From Gordonia westfalica (GTDB lineage: Bacteria > Actinomycetota > Actinomycetes > Mycobacteriales > Mycobacteriaceae), in NCBI RefSeq assembly GCF_900105725.1, contig NZ_FNLM01000034.1, positions 3,286,001 through 3,350,000 of the forward strand: a stretch of DNA of 64,000 nt, in the 5' to 3' direction. The notes below the pieces were generated by a model. It was not told the DNA's origin. It made no database searches and worked only from the letters and a program-made list of their open reading frames with translations. Positions 27,152-36,211 of the stretch are shown piece by piece. How positions within the stretch are numbered: the first letter of the stretch is position 1; every line of letters starts with the position of its first letter. The translations under genes were made by a program, and so were the position numbers.

Positions 27152-27180
27152 GACCAGGCGTGACAGCGTCACGCCTGGTC
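27152..27180 (-). terminator. Hairpin 1 in the ALDH-SDR interval
   Basis: GACCAGGCGTGAC, a 3-nt AGC loop and GTCACGCCTGGTC form a perfect 13-bp stem. A T-rich stretch follows on the plus strand. With hairpin 2 it isolates the leftward aldehyde dehydrogenase from the SDR promoter. Confidence 0.6.
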
Positions 27181-27196
27181 GTTTGTTTCGGTCGCA

Positions 27197-27235
27197 CGCC
27201 GCTGTGGCGATCCGTGGAGGATCGCCACAGCGGCG
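27197..27235 (-). terminator. Hairpin 2, terminator of aldehyde dehydrogenase
   Basis: A perfect 17-bp stem (arms 27197-27213 and 27219-27235) with a 5-nt GTGGA loop begins 49 bp past the aldehyde dehydrogenase stop. No U-run follows on the minus strand. Confidence 0.65.
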
Positions 27236-27284
27236 TCGTTTCAGTTGTCCGTCGTGCAGGTGCGGATGGGGACGGCTCCCCGCG

Positions 27285-28778
27285 TCAGGACGGCTGGGGC
27301 GCCGGCAGGTGCACGGTCTTGATCTCGAAGAACTCCTCGAGACCCTCGGCACCGCCCTCGCGGCCCACACCGGACTGCTTGTAGCCACCGAACGGCAGCG
27401 TGAAGTCGAGTACCGAGGTGTTCACGTTCACCGTCCCGGTCCGGATGCGTTGCGCGAGTTCGAATCCGCGCTCCACATCGGCCGTGAAGATCGCGCCGGA
27501 CAGGCCGTAGACGGAGTCGTTCGCGATGGCCACCGCGTCGTCCTCGTCCTCGTAGGTGATGATCGAGATGACCGGACCGAACACCTCTTCCTGGGCGATC
27601 GTCATGTCGTTGCGGACGTTGTCGATGATCGTGGGCTGCACGAAGAAGCCCTGATCCCCGACGCGGCCGCCGCCGTAGACCACCTCGCCGCCTTCGGCCT
27701 TGGCCTTCTCGATGTAGCCCTCGACGCGGTCACGATGACGTGCCGAGGTCAGCGGACCGAGGAAATTCGTCTGCTCCCAAGGGTTTCCGATCGGGATCAT
27801 GTCCAGCGCCGCCTTGTACGCACCGACGATCTCATCGTGGCGCTCCCGCGAGACGAGGACGCGGGTCAGTGCGACACACGCCTGACCGGACTGCATGCAA
27901 CCGGCCATCGGCAGGTTGGCCATCACCGTGTTCAGGTCCGCGTCGTCGAGGATGATCGCCGCCGACTTGCCGCCCAGCTCGAGCGAGACCTTGGCGACAC
28001 GGTCGGCCGCCAGGCTCATGATCCGCTTGCCGACCGAGGTGCTGCCGGTGAAGGTGATGTGGTCGACCTTCGGGTTGAGCACGAGCGACTCGGAGACCTC
28101 ACGGTCGGCGACGAGCACGCTGAGGACACCTTCGGGGATCTTGCCCTCGTCGACGAGTTCGGCGACCACGTCGGCGAACACCGACGGCGACAGCGGCGCC
28201 TCCGGCGAGGTCTTGAGGACGACCGAGCAGCCGGCGGCCAGCGCCGGGATCACCTTGAAGGCGATGCTGCCGATGGGGCCGTTCCACGGGATGATCGCGG
28301 CGACGACGCCGGTCGGCTCCTTGACGATGCGGGAGACGCCGCCGTCGGCGCGCGGACGCTCCTCGACGACGTTCACCTTGCGCGCCTCCGCGGCAACGGC
28401 GCGGTACAGGCCGAGGATCATCTGCTGGGTCATGGCGCTGACCGGGGTGGTGACCCCGACCTCGACGATGCCGAGTGTGGTCAGTTCGGGGATACGAGCC
28501 TCGAGACGGTCCGCGATCGCGTCGATCACGTCGGCGCGTTCGGCGGGCGACTTGCGCGCCCAGTCGCCCTTGTCGAACGCCGCACGCGCGACGTCCACGG
28601 CACGGGCCACGTCGTCGGCGGTGGCGGCGCGGACACGGGCCGCGGTGCGCTCGGACCACGAGTCGACCACGTCGATCCACTCGTCTCCGCTCGACTCCAC
28701 CCAGCGGCCACCGATGAACACCTTGTCTCGGTCGGCGATGGTCTCCAGGGGGTCGGTCACCTGTTCGGTCGTCGTCAT
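27285..28778 (-). CDS. NAD(P)-dependent aldehyde dehydrogenase (class 1/2-like)
   Basis: 497 residues with all landmarks: PWNGP near 164, GSTSVG (245-250), general base Glu267 in LELGGKSA and nucleophile Cys301 in QSGQACVAL. It is full length for the tetrameric class and different from the shorter enzyme at 2150. ATG 28778 follows GAGGAGC at good spacing. It is transcribed alone, with a strong hairpin downstream and an inverted CCTAACG/CGGTTA site in front. Likely oxidises an aldehyde from the same catabolic route. Confidence 0.93.
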   Translation of the reverse strand: MTTTEQVTDPLETIADRDKVFIGGRWVESSGDEWIDVVDSWSERTAARVRAATADDVARAVDVARAAFDKGDWARKSPAERADVIDAIADRLEARIPELTTLGIVEVGVTTPVSAMTQQMILGLYRAVAAEARKVNVVEERPRADGGVSRIVKEPTGVVAAIIPWNGPIGSIAFKVIPALAAGCSVVLKTSPEAPLSPSVFADVVAELVDEGKIPEGVLSVLVADREVSESLVLNPKVDHITFTGSTSVGKRIMSLAADRVAKVSLELGGKSAAIILDDADLNTVMANLPMAGCMQSGQACVALTRVLVSRERHDEIVGAYKAALDMIPIGNPWEQTNFLGPLTSARHRDRVEGYIEKAKAEGGEVVYGGGRVGDQGFFVQPTIIDNVRNDMTIAQEEVFGPVISIITYEDEDDAVAIANDSVYGLSGAIFTADVERGFELAQRIRTGTVNVNTSVLDFTLPFGGYKQSGVGREGGAEGLEEFFEIKTVHLPAPQPS

Positions 28779-28869
28779 GGAACAGCTCCTCGATCTTGGT
28801 TGTGCGCCCGGTGCCGAACATGGCAGCCGGCACCAAAGCGCAGCGCTGTGAACCGGGTCACAAAGGAGA

Positions 28870-28891
28870 GTAATAACCGAATGGCGTTAGG
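28870..28891. promoter_or_regulatory. Candidate operator upstream of second aldehyde dehydrogenase
   Basis: On the minus strand CCTAACG, 4 bp and CGGTTA form a TAAC/GTTA inverted repeat about 95 bp upstream of the ATG. The half-sites match those in front of the ligase at 23141-23157. Confidence 0.4.
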
Positions 28892-28937
28892 TCAACACCT
28901 GACATCTTCTGTCATTTGTATCGCAGCTCCGGGCACG

Positions 28938-28963
28938 AAAAAAGTCCCCGCCGGAGCGGGGGC
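28938..28963 (-). terminator. Rho-independent terminator after small lipoprotein gene
   Basis: On the minus strand a GC-rich stem built from GGCCCCCGC and GCGGGGAC around a 4-nt loop is followed by TTTTTT. It is the clearest U-run terminator in this part of the window and lies 13 bp past the lipoprotein stop. Confidence 0.85.
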
Positions 28964-28975
28964 CGATTCGACCAG

Positions 28976-29404
28976 TTATTCGGCGTTGACCAGGTAGAAC
29001 ACCGACGACCCGCCACCGGCGGCCTGCGGGGAGGCACCGATCTGGACCCAATAGGTCGATCCGCCCTTGGCGGCGGACAACACGACCACCGACTGTCCGC
29101 CCTCGGTCGACCGATGTGATTCGGTGTAGCCGGCCCCGGTCAGTTTCTCCGTCGCCGCCTCGAGTTGATTGCCGCCGTTCGCCGGACCCTGGACGGTGAC
29201 CTCCCAGCCGTCGGCGCGGGTGCCACCCGCCGAGAGCACGTGTCCGTCGATCAACGGCACCTGCGAAACGGGAAAATCGGACGGCAACGGGACACCGTCC
29301 GGACCGGCCTGTTCCTCGTCGCCGCAACCGGCCAGCACCCCGCCGACCACCACGATCGAAGCCGCTACCACAAGAAGACGCCAGAGCCAGTCGAACCGGA
29401 ACAT
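28976..29404 (-). CDS. Small secreted lipoprotein of unknown function
   Basis: 142 residues. The N-terminus (MFRFDWLWRLLVVAASIVVVGGVLAGCGD) is a lipoprotein signal peptide with lipobox LAGC, giving a lipidated Cys near residue 27 on the outer face of the membrane. The mature part contains repeated Gly/Ser-rich strands and no motif I recognise. ATG 29404 is chosen because the signal peptide starts there. It diverges from the Mrp operon (73 bp between starts), so shared control or a partner role in the envelope is possible but unproven. Confidence 0.82.
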   Translation of the reverse strand: MFRFDWLWRLLVVAASIVVVGGVLAGCGDEEQAGPDGVPLPSDFPVSQVPLIDGHVLSAGGTRADGWEVTVQGPANGGNQLEAATEKLTGAGYTESHRSTEGGQSVVVLSAAKGGSTYWVQIGASPQAAGGGSSVFYLVNAE

Positions 29405-29477
29405 ACGGGCAACGGTAAAGTAGTTCCCGCGGGCAATCGCTCGTGACACCCCGCCGGGAGAAAGACGGAGTGCCCTT

Positions 29478-32465
29478 TTGATTTCTGTGTTGGCTGCGTT
29501 GGCAGTGTGCGCACTGATCGCGCCCGCAGTCATCCATTGGATCGGTACGCGGGGTTTCTACATCCTCGCGCTCGCCCCACTCGGCGCCCTCATCTGGGTC
29601 GTCTCGCATTGGCCCGCGCCGGAAGCCGACCGCGCCGTCGTGGAGACGGTGAGCTGGGTCCCATCGTTGCAGATGGACATCGTCACCCGCTTCGACACCC
29701 TCGCGGCGATCCTGTCGGTGCTGATCCTGGGCGTCGGCGCCCTCGTGCTCTGCTACTGCGCCCACTACTTCGACGACGCCCGCCCGCGCGTCGCGCTGTT
29801 CGGCGGCGAGATGGTGGCCTTCGCCGGCGCCATGTTCGGTCTGGTCATCTCCGACAACATGCTCGTGCTCTACGTGTTCTGGGAGCTCACGACCGTCCTG
29901 TCGTTCATGCTCGTCGGCTTCTACAACGTCCGCGCGACGGCCCGACGCTCGGCCACCCAGGCGCTGCTGGTCACCACCTTCGGCGGTCTGGCCATGCTCG
30001 TCGGCATCATCATGCTGGGCGAACGGTCCGGGACCTACCTGCTCTCGGAGATCATCTCGGCACCGCCGACCGGCCTCTACGTCGACATCGCGATCGTCCT
30101 TCTGCTGATCGGCGCGTTGAGCAAATCGGCCATCGTCCCGTTCCACTTCTGGCTCCCGGGCGCCATGGCCGCCCCGACTCCGGTGAGCGCCTACCTGCAT
30201 GCCGCGGCGATGGTCAAGGCCGGCATCTACCTGATCGCGCGCCTGGCCCCGGGCTTCTCGGTCACCGTCAGCTGGCAGGTCGCCGTCGTCGGGCTGGGCG
30301 CGTTGACGATGGTCCTCGGCGGCTGGCGGTCGCTGCGCGAACTCGACCTCAAGCTCATCCTCGCCTTCGGCACCGTCTCCCAGTTGGGATTCATGGCGGT
30401 ACTCGTCGGCATCGGCGACGCGAACGTGGCCATGGCCGGCCTCGCCATGCTCGTCGCCCACGCCATGTTCAAGGCGTCGCTGTTCATGGTCGTCGGCATC
30501 ATCGACCACGCGACGGGTACCCGTGACATCCGGAAGCTGGCGCGGCTCGGCCACCGGCTACCCGTGCTCGCCATCACCGCAGCACTGGCCGGCGCGAGCA
30601 TGGCCGGCATCCCGTTCACGTTCGGCTTCATCGGCAAGGAGACCGCCTTCGCGTCGGTGTGGGACACCGGCGCGCTCAGCTCCTGGCAGGCCCACACCGT
30701 CGACATCGTGCTGCTCGTGGGCTCGATCATCACCTGCGCGTACACGCTCCGCTTCCTGTGGGGCGCGTTCGGGCGCAAGGTCCGGCACACCCCGAGCCCG
30801 GCCGTGGCGAAGATGCACGCTCCCGCATGGCCCTTCTACTTCTCACCGGTCGTCCTCGCGATCGCCGGCGTCGTCGCCGGATTCGTCAGCGGGCCGATCG
30901 GCGATCTCTTCGAGCCCTACGCCGAGACGCTGAACAGCTACGGCCACAAGATCGAACACCTCGCCCTGTGGCACGGGTTCGGACTCCCGGTGATCTTCTC
31001 GATCATCGTGGTCGTCGGCGGTGTGATCGCCTTCCTCGGCATCCGCAAGATCCGCGACCGGGTCTTCGGCTTCCGGCCGCTGCTCAACGCCGACCGCATC
31101 TACGACGCGACGCTGCGTTCGGCAGACACCATCTCGTTGCTGCTGACCCGCAACACCCAGCGCGGATCTCTGCCCGTCACCCAGGGCGTCATCCTGTGCA
31201 CGGCCATCCTGCTGCCGACGATCGTCCTGTTCCTGGGTGCACGCGACCAGCTGCAGATCCAGTACAGCGCCACCGCCGTCCAGTTCGTGGTCGGCGGCAT
31301 CATGATCGCGTCGGCGCTCGCCGCGGTCTTCCTGCGCAACCGTCTCGCGGCGACGCTGCTCGTCGGCATCACCGGCTACGGCTGCGGCATGCTGTTCGCG
31401 CTCTACGGCGCCCCCGACCTCGCTCTCACCCAGTTCCTGGTGGAGACGCTGACGCTGGTCATCTTCGTGCTCGTGCTGCGCAAGCTGCCCGCCGAACCGG
31501 AGAAGCGGCACGCCACCGGCTTCAAGCCCCTGCGCGCGCTGATCGGCCTCGCCTTCGGCGCCATGCTCGTGGTCATCGGCCTGTACGCCGCGTCCGCACG
31601 GTCGACCGAACCGCTGCACGTCGACCTCGCCGAGGCCGCCTACAAGTTCGGTCACGGCGCGAACGCGGTGAACGTGCTCCTGGTCGACATCCGCGCGTGG
31701 GACACCCTCGGCGAGGTGTCGGTGCTCATCGCTGCCGCGACCGGCGTCGCCTCGATGGTGTTCCGCAACCGCCGCTTCGGTGCGGCGCCGCGCGTCGCCG
31801 ACGCCATCCGGCTGCAGGCGGGCATCAGCGACGACTCCGATGACGACGACGATCAGATCCCACCGGACCGCACGACCTGGCTGCTCGGCTCGGGTCTGCG
31901 CGATCCGCGACACCGATCGATGGTCCTCGAGGCCACCACCCGACTGCTGTTCCCGACGATGGTGGTCCTGTCGATCTACTTCTTCTACGCCGGGCACAAC
32001 TCGCCGGGCGGCGGATTCGCCGGCGGCCTGACCATGGGCCTCGCGCTGGTCCTGCGCTACCTGGCGGGCGGACGCTACGAGCTCGGTGAGGCCCTGCCCA
32101 TCGAACCGGGTCGCATCCTCGGCGCGGGTCTGGCGATCTCCGCGACCACCGCGGTCACTTCGATGTTCTTCGGGGCCCCGGCACTGTCGTCGGCGGTCTT
32201 CGAGATCACCGTCCCGGTCCTCGGCGAGATCAAGCTGGTCACCGCACTGTTCTTCGACCTCGGCATCTATCTCATCGTGATCGGTCTGGTGCTCGACGTA
32301 CTGCGCAGCCTGGGAGCACGTCTCGACGTCGAGACGACGATGGCACGCACCCCGGTCCGAACCCAGACCGGTGCCACCCGCGCCGGTTCCGAGACGGTTC
32401 CGGCCGAGTCCGACGAACCGTCAGCCGAGAACGTACCGACCGGGAAGGGACAGGTGGCCCGATGA
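29478..32465 (+). CDS. mrpA: Na+(K+)/H+ antiporter subunit A fused to subunit B (MrpAB)
   Basis: 995 residues. Residues 1-780 or so are the many-helix MrpA/NuoL-like proton-translocating subunit, with conserved segments ELTTVLSFMLVGFYN and HAMFKASLFMVVGIIDH. The C-terminal 190 residues, after an acidic linker (DDSDDDDDQ), form an MnhB domain (PGGGFAGGLTMGLALVLRYLAGG). No separate mrpB gene exists in the operon. The start is TTG 29478, with GGAG 7 nt upstream. The Mrp complex exports Na+ or K+ in exchange for H+ and supports pH and salt tolerance. Confidence 0.95.
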   Translation: MISVLAALAVCALIAPAVIHWIGTRGFYILALAPLGALIWVVSHWPAPEADRAVVETVSWVPSLQMDIVTRFDTLAAILSVLILGVGALVLCYCAHYFDDARPRVALFGGEMVAFAGAMFGLVISDNMLVLYVFWELTTVLSFMLVGFYNVRATARRSATQALLVTTFGGLAMLVGIIMLGERSGTYLLSEIISAPPTGLYVDIAIVLLLIGALSKSAIVPFHFWLPGAMAAPTPVSAYLHAAAMVKAGIYLIARLAPGFSVTVSWQVAVVGLGALTMVLGGWRSLRELDLKLILAFGTVSQLGFMAVLVGIGDANVAMAGLAMLVAHAMFKASLFMVVGIIDHATGTRDIRKLARLGHRLPVLAITAALAGASMAGIPFTFGFIGKETAFASVWDTGALSSWQAHTVDIVLLVGSIITCAYTLRFLWGAFGRKVRHTPSPAVAKMHAPAWPFYFSPVVLAIAGVVAGFVSGPIGDLFEPYAETLNSYGHKIEHLALWHGFGLPVIFSIIVVVGGVIAFLGIRKIRDRVFGFRPLLNADRIYDATLRSADTISLLLTRNTQRGSLPVTQGVILCTAILLPTIVLFLGARDQLQIQYSATAVQFVVGGIMIASALAAVFLRNRLAATLLVGITGYGCGMLFALYGAPDLALTQFLVETLTLVIFVLVLRKLPAEPEKRHATGFKPLRALIGLAFGAMLVVIGLYAASARSTEPLHVDLAEAAYKFGHGANAVNVLLVDIRAWDTLGEVSVLIAAATGVASMVFRNRRFGAAPRVADAIRLQAGISDDSDDDDDQIPPDRTTWLLGSGLRDPRHRSMVLEATTRLLFPTMVVLSIYFFYAGHNSPGGGFAGGLTMGLALVLRYLAGGRYELGEALPIEPGRILGAGLAISATTAVTSMFFGAPALSSAVFEITVPVLGEIKLVTALFFDLGIYLIVIGLVLDVLRSLGARLDVETTMARTPVRTQTGATRAGSETVPAESDEPSAENVPTGKGQVAR

Positions 32466-33136
32466 GCACCAATCTCCCCTTGCTCCTGGTCGTCGGGATC
32501 ATGGCCGCCTGCGGTGTGTACCTGCTGATGGAACGCAGCCTGGTCCGGATGCTGTTCGGCCTGCTCCTGTGCGGCAACGCGCTCAACCTGATGATCATCG
32601 TGGTCTCCGGCGGCATGGGTAATCCGCCGATCCTGGGGCGGTCGTCGGAGAACCGTGCCGCCGACGCGGACCCGCTCGCCCAGGGAATGGTCCTGACCGC
32701 GATCGTCATCACCATGGGCGTCGCGGCATTCGTGCTCGCGCTGGTCTACCGATTGTTCGTGATCAACCGCGACGACGACGACCTCGAGGACGACGTCGAG
32801 GACGTCAAGATCAAGACCGGCACGCTCGACACCGCACCGGACCGCGACCGCAGCGACGACCCGGTGACGCTGTCCGACACGGTGACCGGCGACTACTTCG
32901 ACGACGCGGGCAACCCCCTCACGCCGGAGGAGGCCGCCGAGCGGCACACCGAGCTCCACGAGACCGACATCATGCCGACCGACTCCGACGTCGTCGACGA
33001 GATCGGGGATGACACCGACGACGATCCCGATGTCGTCGGCGACAAGATCCCCGAGGACGACTCCGACGAACCGAACGTCATCGGGAGTTCCGGCGAACCG
33101 CAGAAGACAGACGACTCCGAAGGGGGTGACCGATGA
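32462..33136 (+). CDS. mrpC: Antiporter subunit C (MrpC/MnhC) with a long acidic tail
   Basis: 224 residues. The first 105 or so are a typical NuoK-like MrpC with three membrane helices (LLCGNALNLMIIVVSGG). The remaining 115 residues are hydrophilic and extremely rich in Asp and Glu, absent from ordinary MrpC proteins of about 115-140 residues, and should face the cytoplasm if topology is conserved. ATG overlaps the mrpA stop by 4 bp. Confidence 0.93.
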   Translation: MSTNLPLLLVVGIMAACGVYLLMERSLVRMLFGLLLCGNALNLMIIVVSGGMGNPPILGRSSENRAADADPLAQGMVLTAIVITMGVAAFVLALVYRLFVINRDDDDLEDDVEDVKIKTGTLDTAPDRDRSDDPVTLSDTVTGDYFDDAGNPLTPEEAAERHTELHETDIMPTDSDVVDEIGDDTDDDPDVVGDKIPEDDSDEPNVIGSSGEPQKTDDSEGGDR

Positions 33137-34746
33137 CACCGCAGCCGTCCTGGATTCCGATCCTGATCACCCTGCCGACGCTGGTCCCCCTGGTCGCCGC
33201 CGCACTGTCGCTCCTCCTCGGCCGCAGCCCCCGGTTCCAGCGCGTGGTCGCCATCGGGGCGATCGCGGTGGCCTTCATCGCGTCGTGCCTGCTGCTCTAC
33301 CTGACCGACCGCCACGGCACCTTCGCCGTCGCGATCGGCGGATGGGGCGACAAGGGCTATCCCAACGGACCGCTGGGCATCACGCTCGTCGTCGACCAGC
33401 TCGCCGCCCTGATGCTCGTCGTGTCGACGATCGTGCTGTTGTGCGTCGTCGTGTACGCGATCGGTCAGGGTATCCGCGACGGCACGGCCCAGCAGCCGAC
33501 GTCGATCTTCCTGCCGACCTATCTCATCCTCACCGCCGGTGTCTGCAATGCCTTCCTCGCCGGCGACCTGTTCAACCTCTACGTCTCGTTCGAGGTGCTG
33601 CTGACCGCGAGCTTCGTGTTGCTGACGCTCGGGGCCAGCGAAGAGCGCGTCCGCGCCGGTGCGTCGTACGTGATGGTGTCGATGGTGTCGTCGCTGATCT
33701 TCCTCGCCGGCATCGCCTTCGCCTACGCGACGACGGGCACGCTCAACCTGGCGGAGATGGCGGTCCGCCTCGACGACGTCTCCAGCGGCACCCGCAATGC
33801 CCTCTACGCCGTGCTGCTCGTGGCCTTCGGCATCAAGGCGGCGGTGTTCCCGCTGTCCACCTGGCTACCCGACTCCTACCCCACCGCACCGGCACCGGTC
33901 ACCGCGGTGTTCGCCGGCCTGCTCACCAAGGTCGGTGTCTACGCGATCGTCCGCGCTCACACGCTGCTGTTCCCCGGCGGGTCGATGGACACGGTGCTGA
34001 TGGTCGCGGGTCTGCTGACGATGATCGTGGGCATCTTCGGTGCGATCGCGCAGTCCGACATCAAACGTCTGCTGTCGTTCACGCTGGTCAGCCACATCGG
34101 CTACATGGTCTTCGGCGTCGCCCTGTCATCGGAACTGGGCATGTCGGCGGCGATCTACTACGTGGCCCACCACATCCTCGTGCAGACGACGCTGTTCCTC
34201 GTCGTCGGCCTCATCGAACGTCAGGCCGGATCGGCCTCGCTGCGACGCCTCGGCGGCCTGATCGCCAGCCCCGTTCTCGCGGTCCTGTTCCTGGTCCCGG
34301 CGCTCAACCTCGGCGGCATCCCGCCCTTCTCCGGGTTCATCGGCAAGGTCGCGCTCCTCGAGGCCGGCGTCCAGAACGGCTCGGTGCTCGCCTGGATTCT
34401 GGTGGCCGGTTCGGTGGTCACCAGCCTCCTCACCCTGTATGTGGTCGCCCGCATCTGGACCAAGGGCTTCTGGCGGCCCCGCGCCGACGCGCCCGAGGGT
34501 GAACTGGCCGACCAGGGACCGTCCGCGCTCATCGACGAGCGTGACGACGGCGCCTTCTCCGAGCGCGAGGACGTCGGGCGCATGCCGGCCATGATGGTCC
34601 TCCCGACGTTCGCGATGGTCGTCGCCGGCCTGGTGCTGACATTGTGGGCCGGCCCGATCTTCGACTTCACCGACAGCGCCGCGACCGACGTCGTCCAACG
34701 CGGCGTGTACGTCGAGGCCGTCCTGGGCGGAGGTGAATCACGATGA
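33133..34746 (+). CDS. mrpD: Antiporter subunit D (MrpD/MnhD)
   Basis: 537 residues, NuoN/NuoM-like proton channel subunit with about 14 membrane helices. Conserved stretches: NLYVSFEVLLTASFVLLTLG with the functional Glu, GIKAAVFPLSTWLPDSYPTAPAPVTAVFAGLLTKVGVYAI with the Lys-Pro loop, and SDIKRLLSFTLVSHIGYM. The last 90 residues contain a hydrophilic loop (ADQGPSALIDERDDGAF) and a final helix. ATGA overlap with mrpC. Confidence 0.95.
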   Translation: MTPQPSWIPILITLPTLVPLVAAALSLLLGRSPRFQRVVAIGAIAVAFIASCLLLYLTDRHGTFAVAIGGWGDKGYPNGPLGITLVVDQLAALMLVVSTIVLLCVVVYAIGQGIRDGTAQQPTSIFLPTYLILTAGVCNAFLAGDLFNLYVSFEVLLTASFVLLTLGASEERVRAGASYVMVSMVSSLIFLAGIAFAYATTGTLNLAEMAVRLDDVSSGTRNALYAVLLVAFGIKAAVFPLSTWLPDSYPTAPAPVTAVFAGLLTKVGVYAIVRAHTLLFPGGSMDTVLMVAGLLTMIVGIFGAIAQSDIKRLLSFTLVSHIGYMVFGVALSSELGMSAAIYYVAHHILVQTTLFLVVGLIERQAGSASLRRLGGLIASPVLAVLFLVPALNLGGIPPFSGFIGKVALLEAGVQNGSVLAWILVAGSVVTSLLTLYVVARIWTKGFWRPRADAPEGELADQGPSALIDERDDGAFSEREDVGRMPAMMVLPTFAMVVAGLVLTLWAGPIFDFTDSAATDVVQRGVYVEAVLGGGESR

Positions 34747-35600
34747 CCGCAGAACAACCCACCGGCAAGCAGACCGGTCACGACCATGAACGAGCCGGGA
34801 CGCCGAAGCGGCGCGCCCCCGTGGTCTCCACCAAGGGACCGGTGCTGTCGCTGGTGATCAACACCTGGCGGGTCTCGCTGCTGTTCATCTTCTGGCACTT
34901 CGTCAGCGCCCTGGTATGGCTGCGCAACCACATACGTCTGCCCGCGTGGCTCGGCGGCGACGGCCGCGAGGTCGGGGTCCGGCTGTGGACCATCGCCTGG
35001 CTGGCCTTCGTGTGGGTGTTGCTGTGGGGCACCGTTTCCTGGGCCAATGTCATCGGCGGGGTGGTCCTGGCGATCGCTGTGCTCACCCTGCTGCCGCTGC
35101 CCCGCGTGCCGGTCGAGGGCCGTATCCACCCGCTCTCGGTGGCCCAATTGCTCTTCCGGCTGGTCTTCGACTTCTTCAAGTCGAGCCTGCAGATCGGGTG
35201 GATGGCCATCCGGCCCGGCCGGCCGCCGCTCGGTGCGGTCGTGCGCGTCCGGGTCGCGATCAAGTCCGACATGGTCCTCACCCTCGCCGTCGACTACCTC
35301 AATCTCGTGCCCGGGACGATGGTGCTCGAGATCGACCATCGCCGACGCATGCTGTACGTCCACGTCTTCGACGTCCGGTCGGAGAAGAAGGTGCGGGCGT
35401 TCTACGACCAGGTCGCCTACGTCGAGCGCATGTTCATCAAGGCCTTCGAGCGTGACAGCGAGTGGCATCCCAGCCCGTACCACGGCATCGACGAGGACTT
35501 CCATCACGTGCGGCCCATCCAACCGGTCGACGGCGCGCAGTCGGCGGACATACCGACCACGACGCCGCCGGCGTCGCACTCGGATCGAGGTGAGAAATGA
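34743..35600 (+). CDS. mrpE: Antiporter subunit E (MrpE/MnhE), extended
   Basis: 285 residues versus about 160 in the classical subunit. The MnhE core (residues 85-225) shows two or three membrane helices and the family sequence VLTLAVDYLNLVPGTMVLEID. An N-terminal basic, low-complexity stretch of about 35 residues plus an extra hydrophobic helix, and a C-terminal polar tail of about 50 residues, are additions. ATGA overlap with mrpD. Confidence 0.92.
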   Translation: MTAEQPTGKQTGHDHERAGTPKRRAPVVSTKGPVLSLVINTWRVSLLFIFWHFVSALVWLRNHIRLPAWLGGDGREVGVRLWTIAWLAFVWVLLWGTVSWANVIGGVVLAIAVLTLLPLPRVPVEGRIHPLSVAQLLFRLVFDFFKSSLQIGWMAIRPGRPPLGAVVRVRVAIKSDMVLTLAVDYLNLVPGTMVLEIDHRRRMLYVHVFDVRSEKKVRAFYDQVAYVERMFIKAFERDSEWHPSPYHGIDEDFHHVRPIQPVDGAQSADIPTTTPPASHSDRGEK

Positions 35601-35860
35601 GCGTCGTGTGGACGATCGCGGCGGCGATGCTCCTGCTCGCCGCGGTCCTGACGACGATCGCCATCCTGCGCGGACCGTCGACGCTGGACCGTCTGGTCTC
35701 GCTCGACGTCCTCATCGCGCTGTGCATGTGCGGTCTCGGCGTGTGGGCGGCGTACAGCCTCGACTCGACGGTCGTGCCGGCCATCGTGGCGCTGTCGCTG
35801 CTGAGCTTCGTGGGATCGGTCGCGATCGCACGATTCCGAGTCCGGGATGACCAGACATGA
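35597..35860 (+). CDS. mrpF: Antiporter subunit F (MrpF/MnhF)
   Basis: 87 residues, three predicted membrane helices. The sequence ILRGPSTLDRLVSLDVL is the MrpF signature. ATGA overlap with mrpE and with mrpG, so the whole operon is translationally coupled. Confidence 0.94.
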   Translation: MSVVWTIAAAMLLLAAVLTTIAILRGPSTLDRLVSLDVLIALCMCGLGVWAAYSLDSTVVPAIVALSLLSFVGSVAIARFRVRDDQT

Positions 35861-36189
35861 TCGTCGACATCATCAGCGGGACGCTGATCCTCCTCGGCTG
35901 CCTCATGGCGGTCACCGCGGCCATCGGTCTGGTGCGGTTCCCGGACACGCTGAGCCGGATGCACGCCGCCACCAAGCCGCAGACCTTCGGCCTGCTGCTG
36001 ATCCTGATCGGTGCGGTGGTCCGCCTCGGCGACAACGTCGACGCCGGGATGCTCATCCTGGCCGGGCTCTTCGCACTGATCACGGCACCGGTCGTCGCCC
36101 ACCGGATCGGACGCCTCGCCTATCAGGAACAGCGCGCCCGGGACGGCCTCATGGAGGAGCGGGACATGGAGTCACCCGACCGGGATTAG
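35857..36189 (+). CDS. mrpG: Antiporter subunit G (MrpG/MnhG)
   Basis: 110 residues with three membrane helices and the MnhG signature GLVRFPDTLSRMHAATKPQTFGLLLIL. Last gene of the operon. The C-terminal 25 residues are charged and presumably cytoplasmic. Tandem repeats begin about 20 bp after the stop. Confidence 0.94.
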   Translation: MIVDIISGTLILLGCLMAVTAAIGLVRFPDTLSRMHAATKPQTFGLLLILIGAVVRLGDNVDAGMLILAGLFALITAPVVAHRIGRLAYQEQRARDGLMEERDMESPDRD

Positions 36190-36211
36190 ACCCTGCTCCC
36201 CGAGTAGGCCC

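Noticed and set aside
27033..28997. 654-codon open frame on the plus strand
   Set aside because: Antisense to the aldehyde dehydrogenase gene with intact catalytic residues; no recognisable domain.
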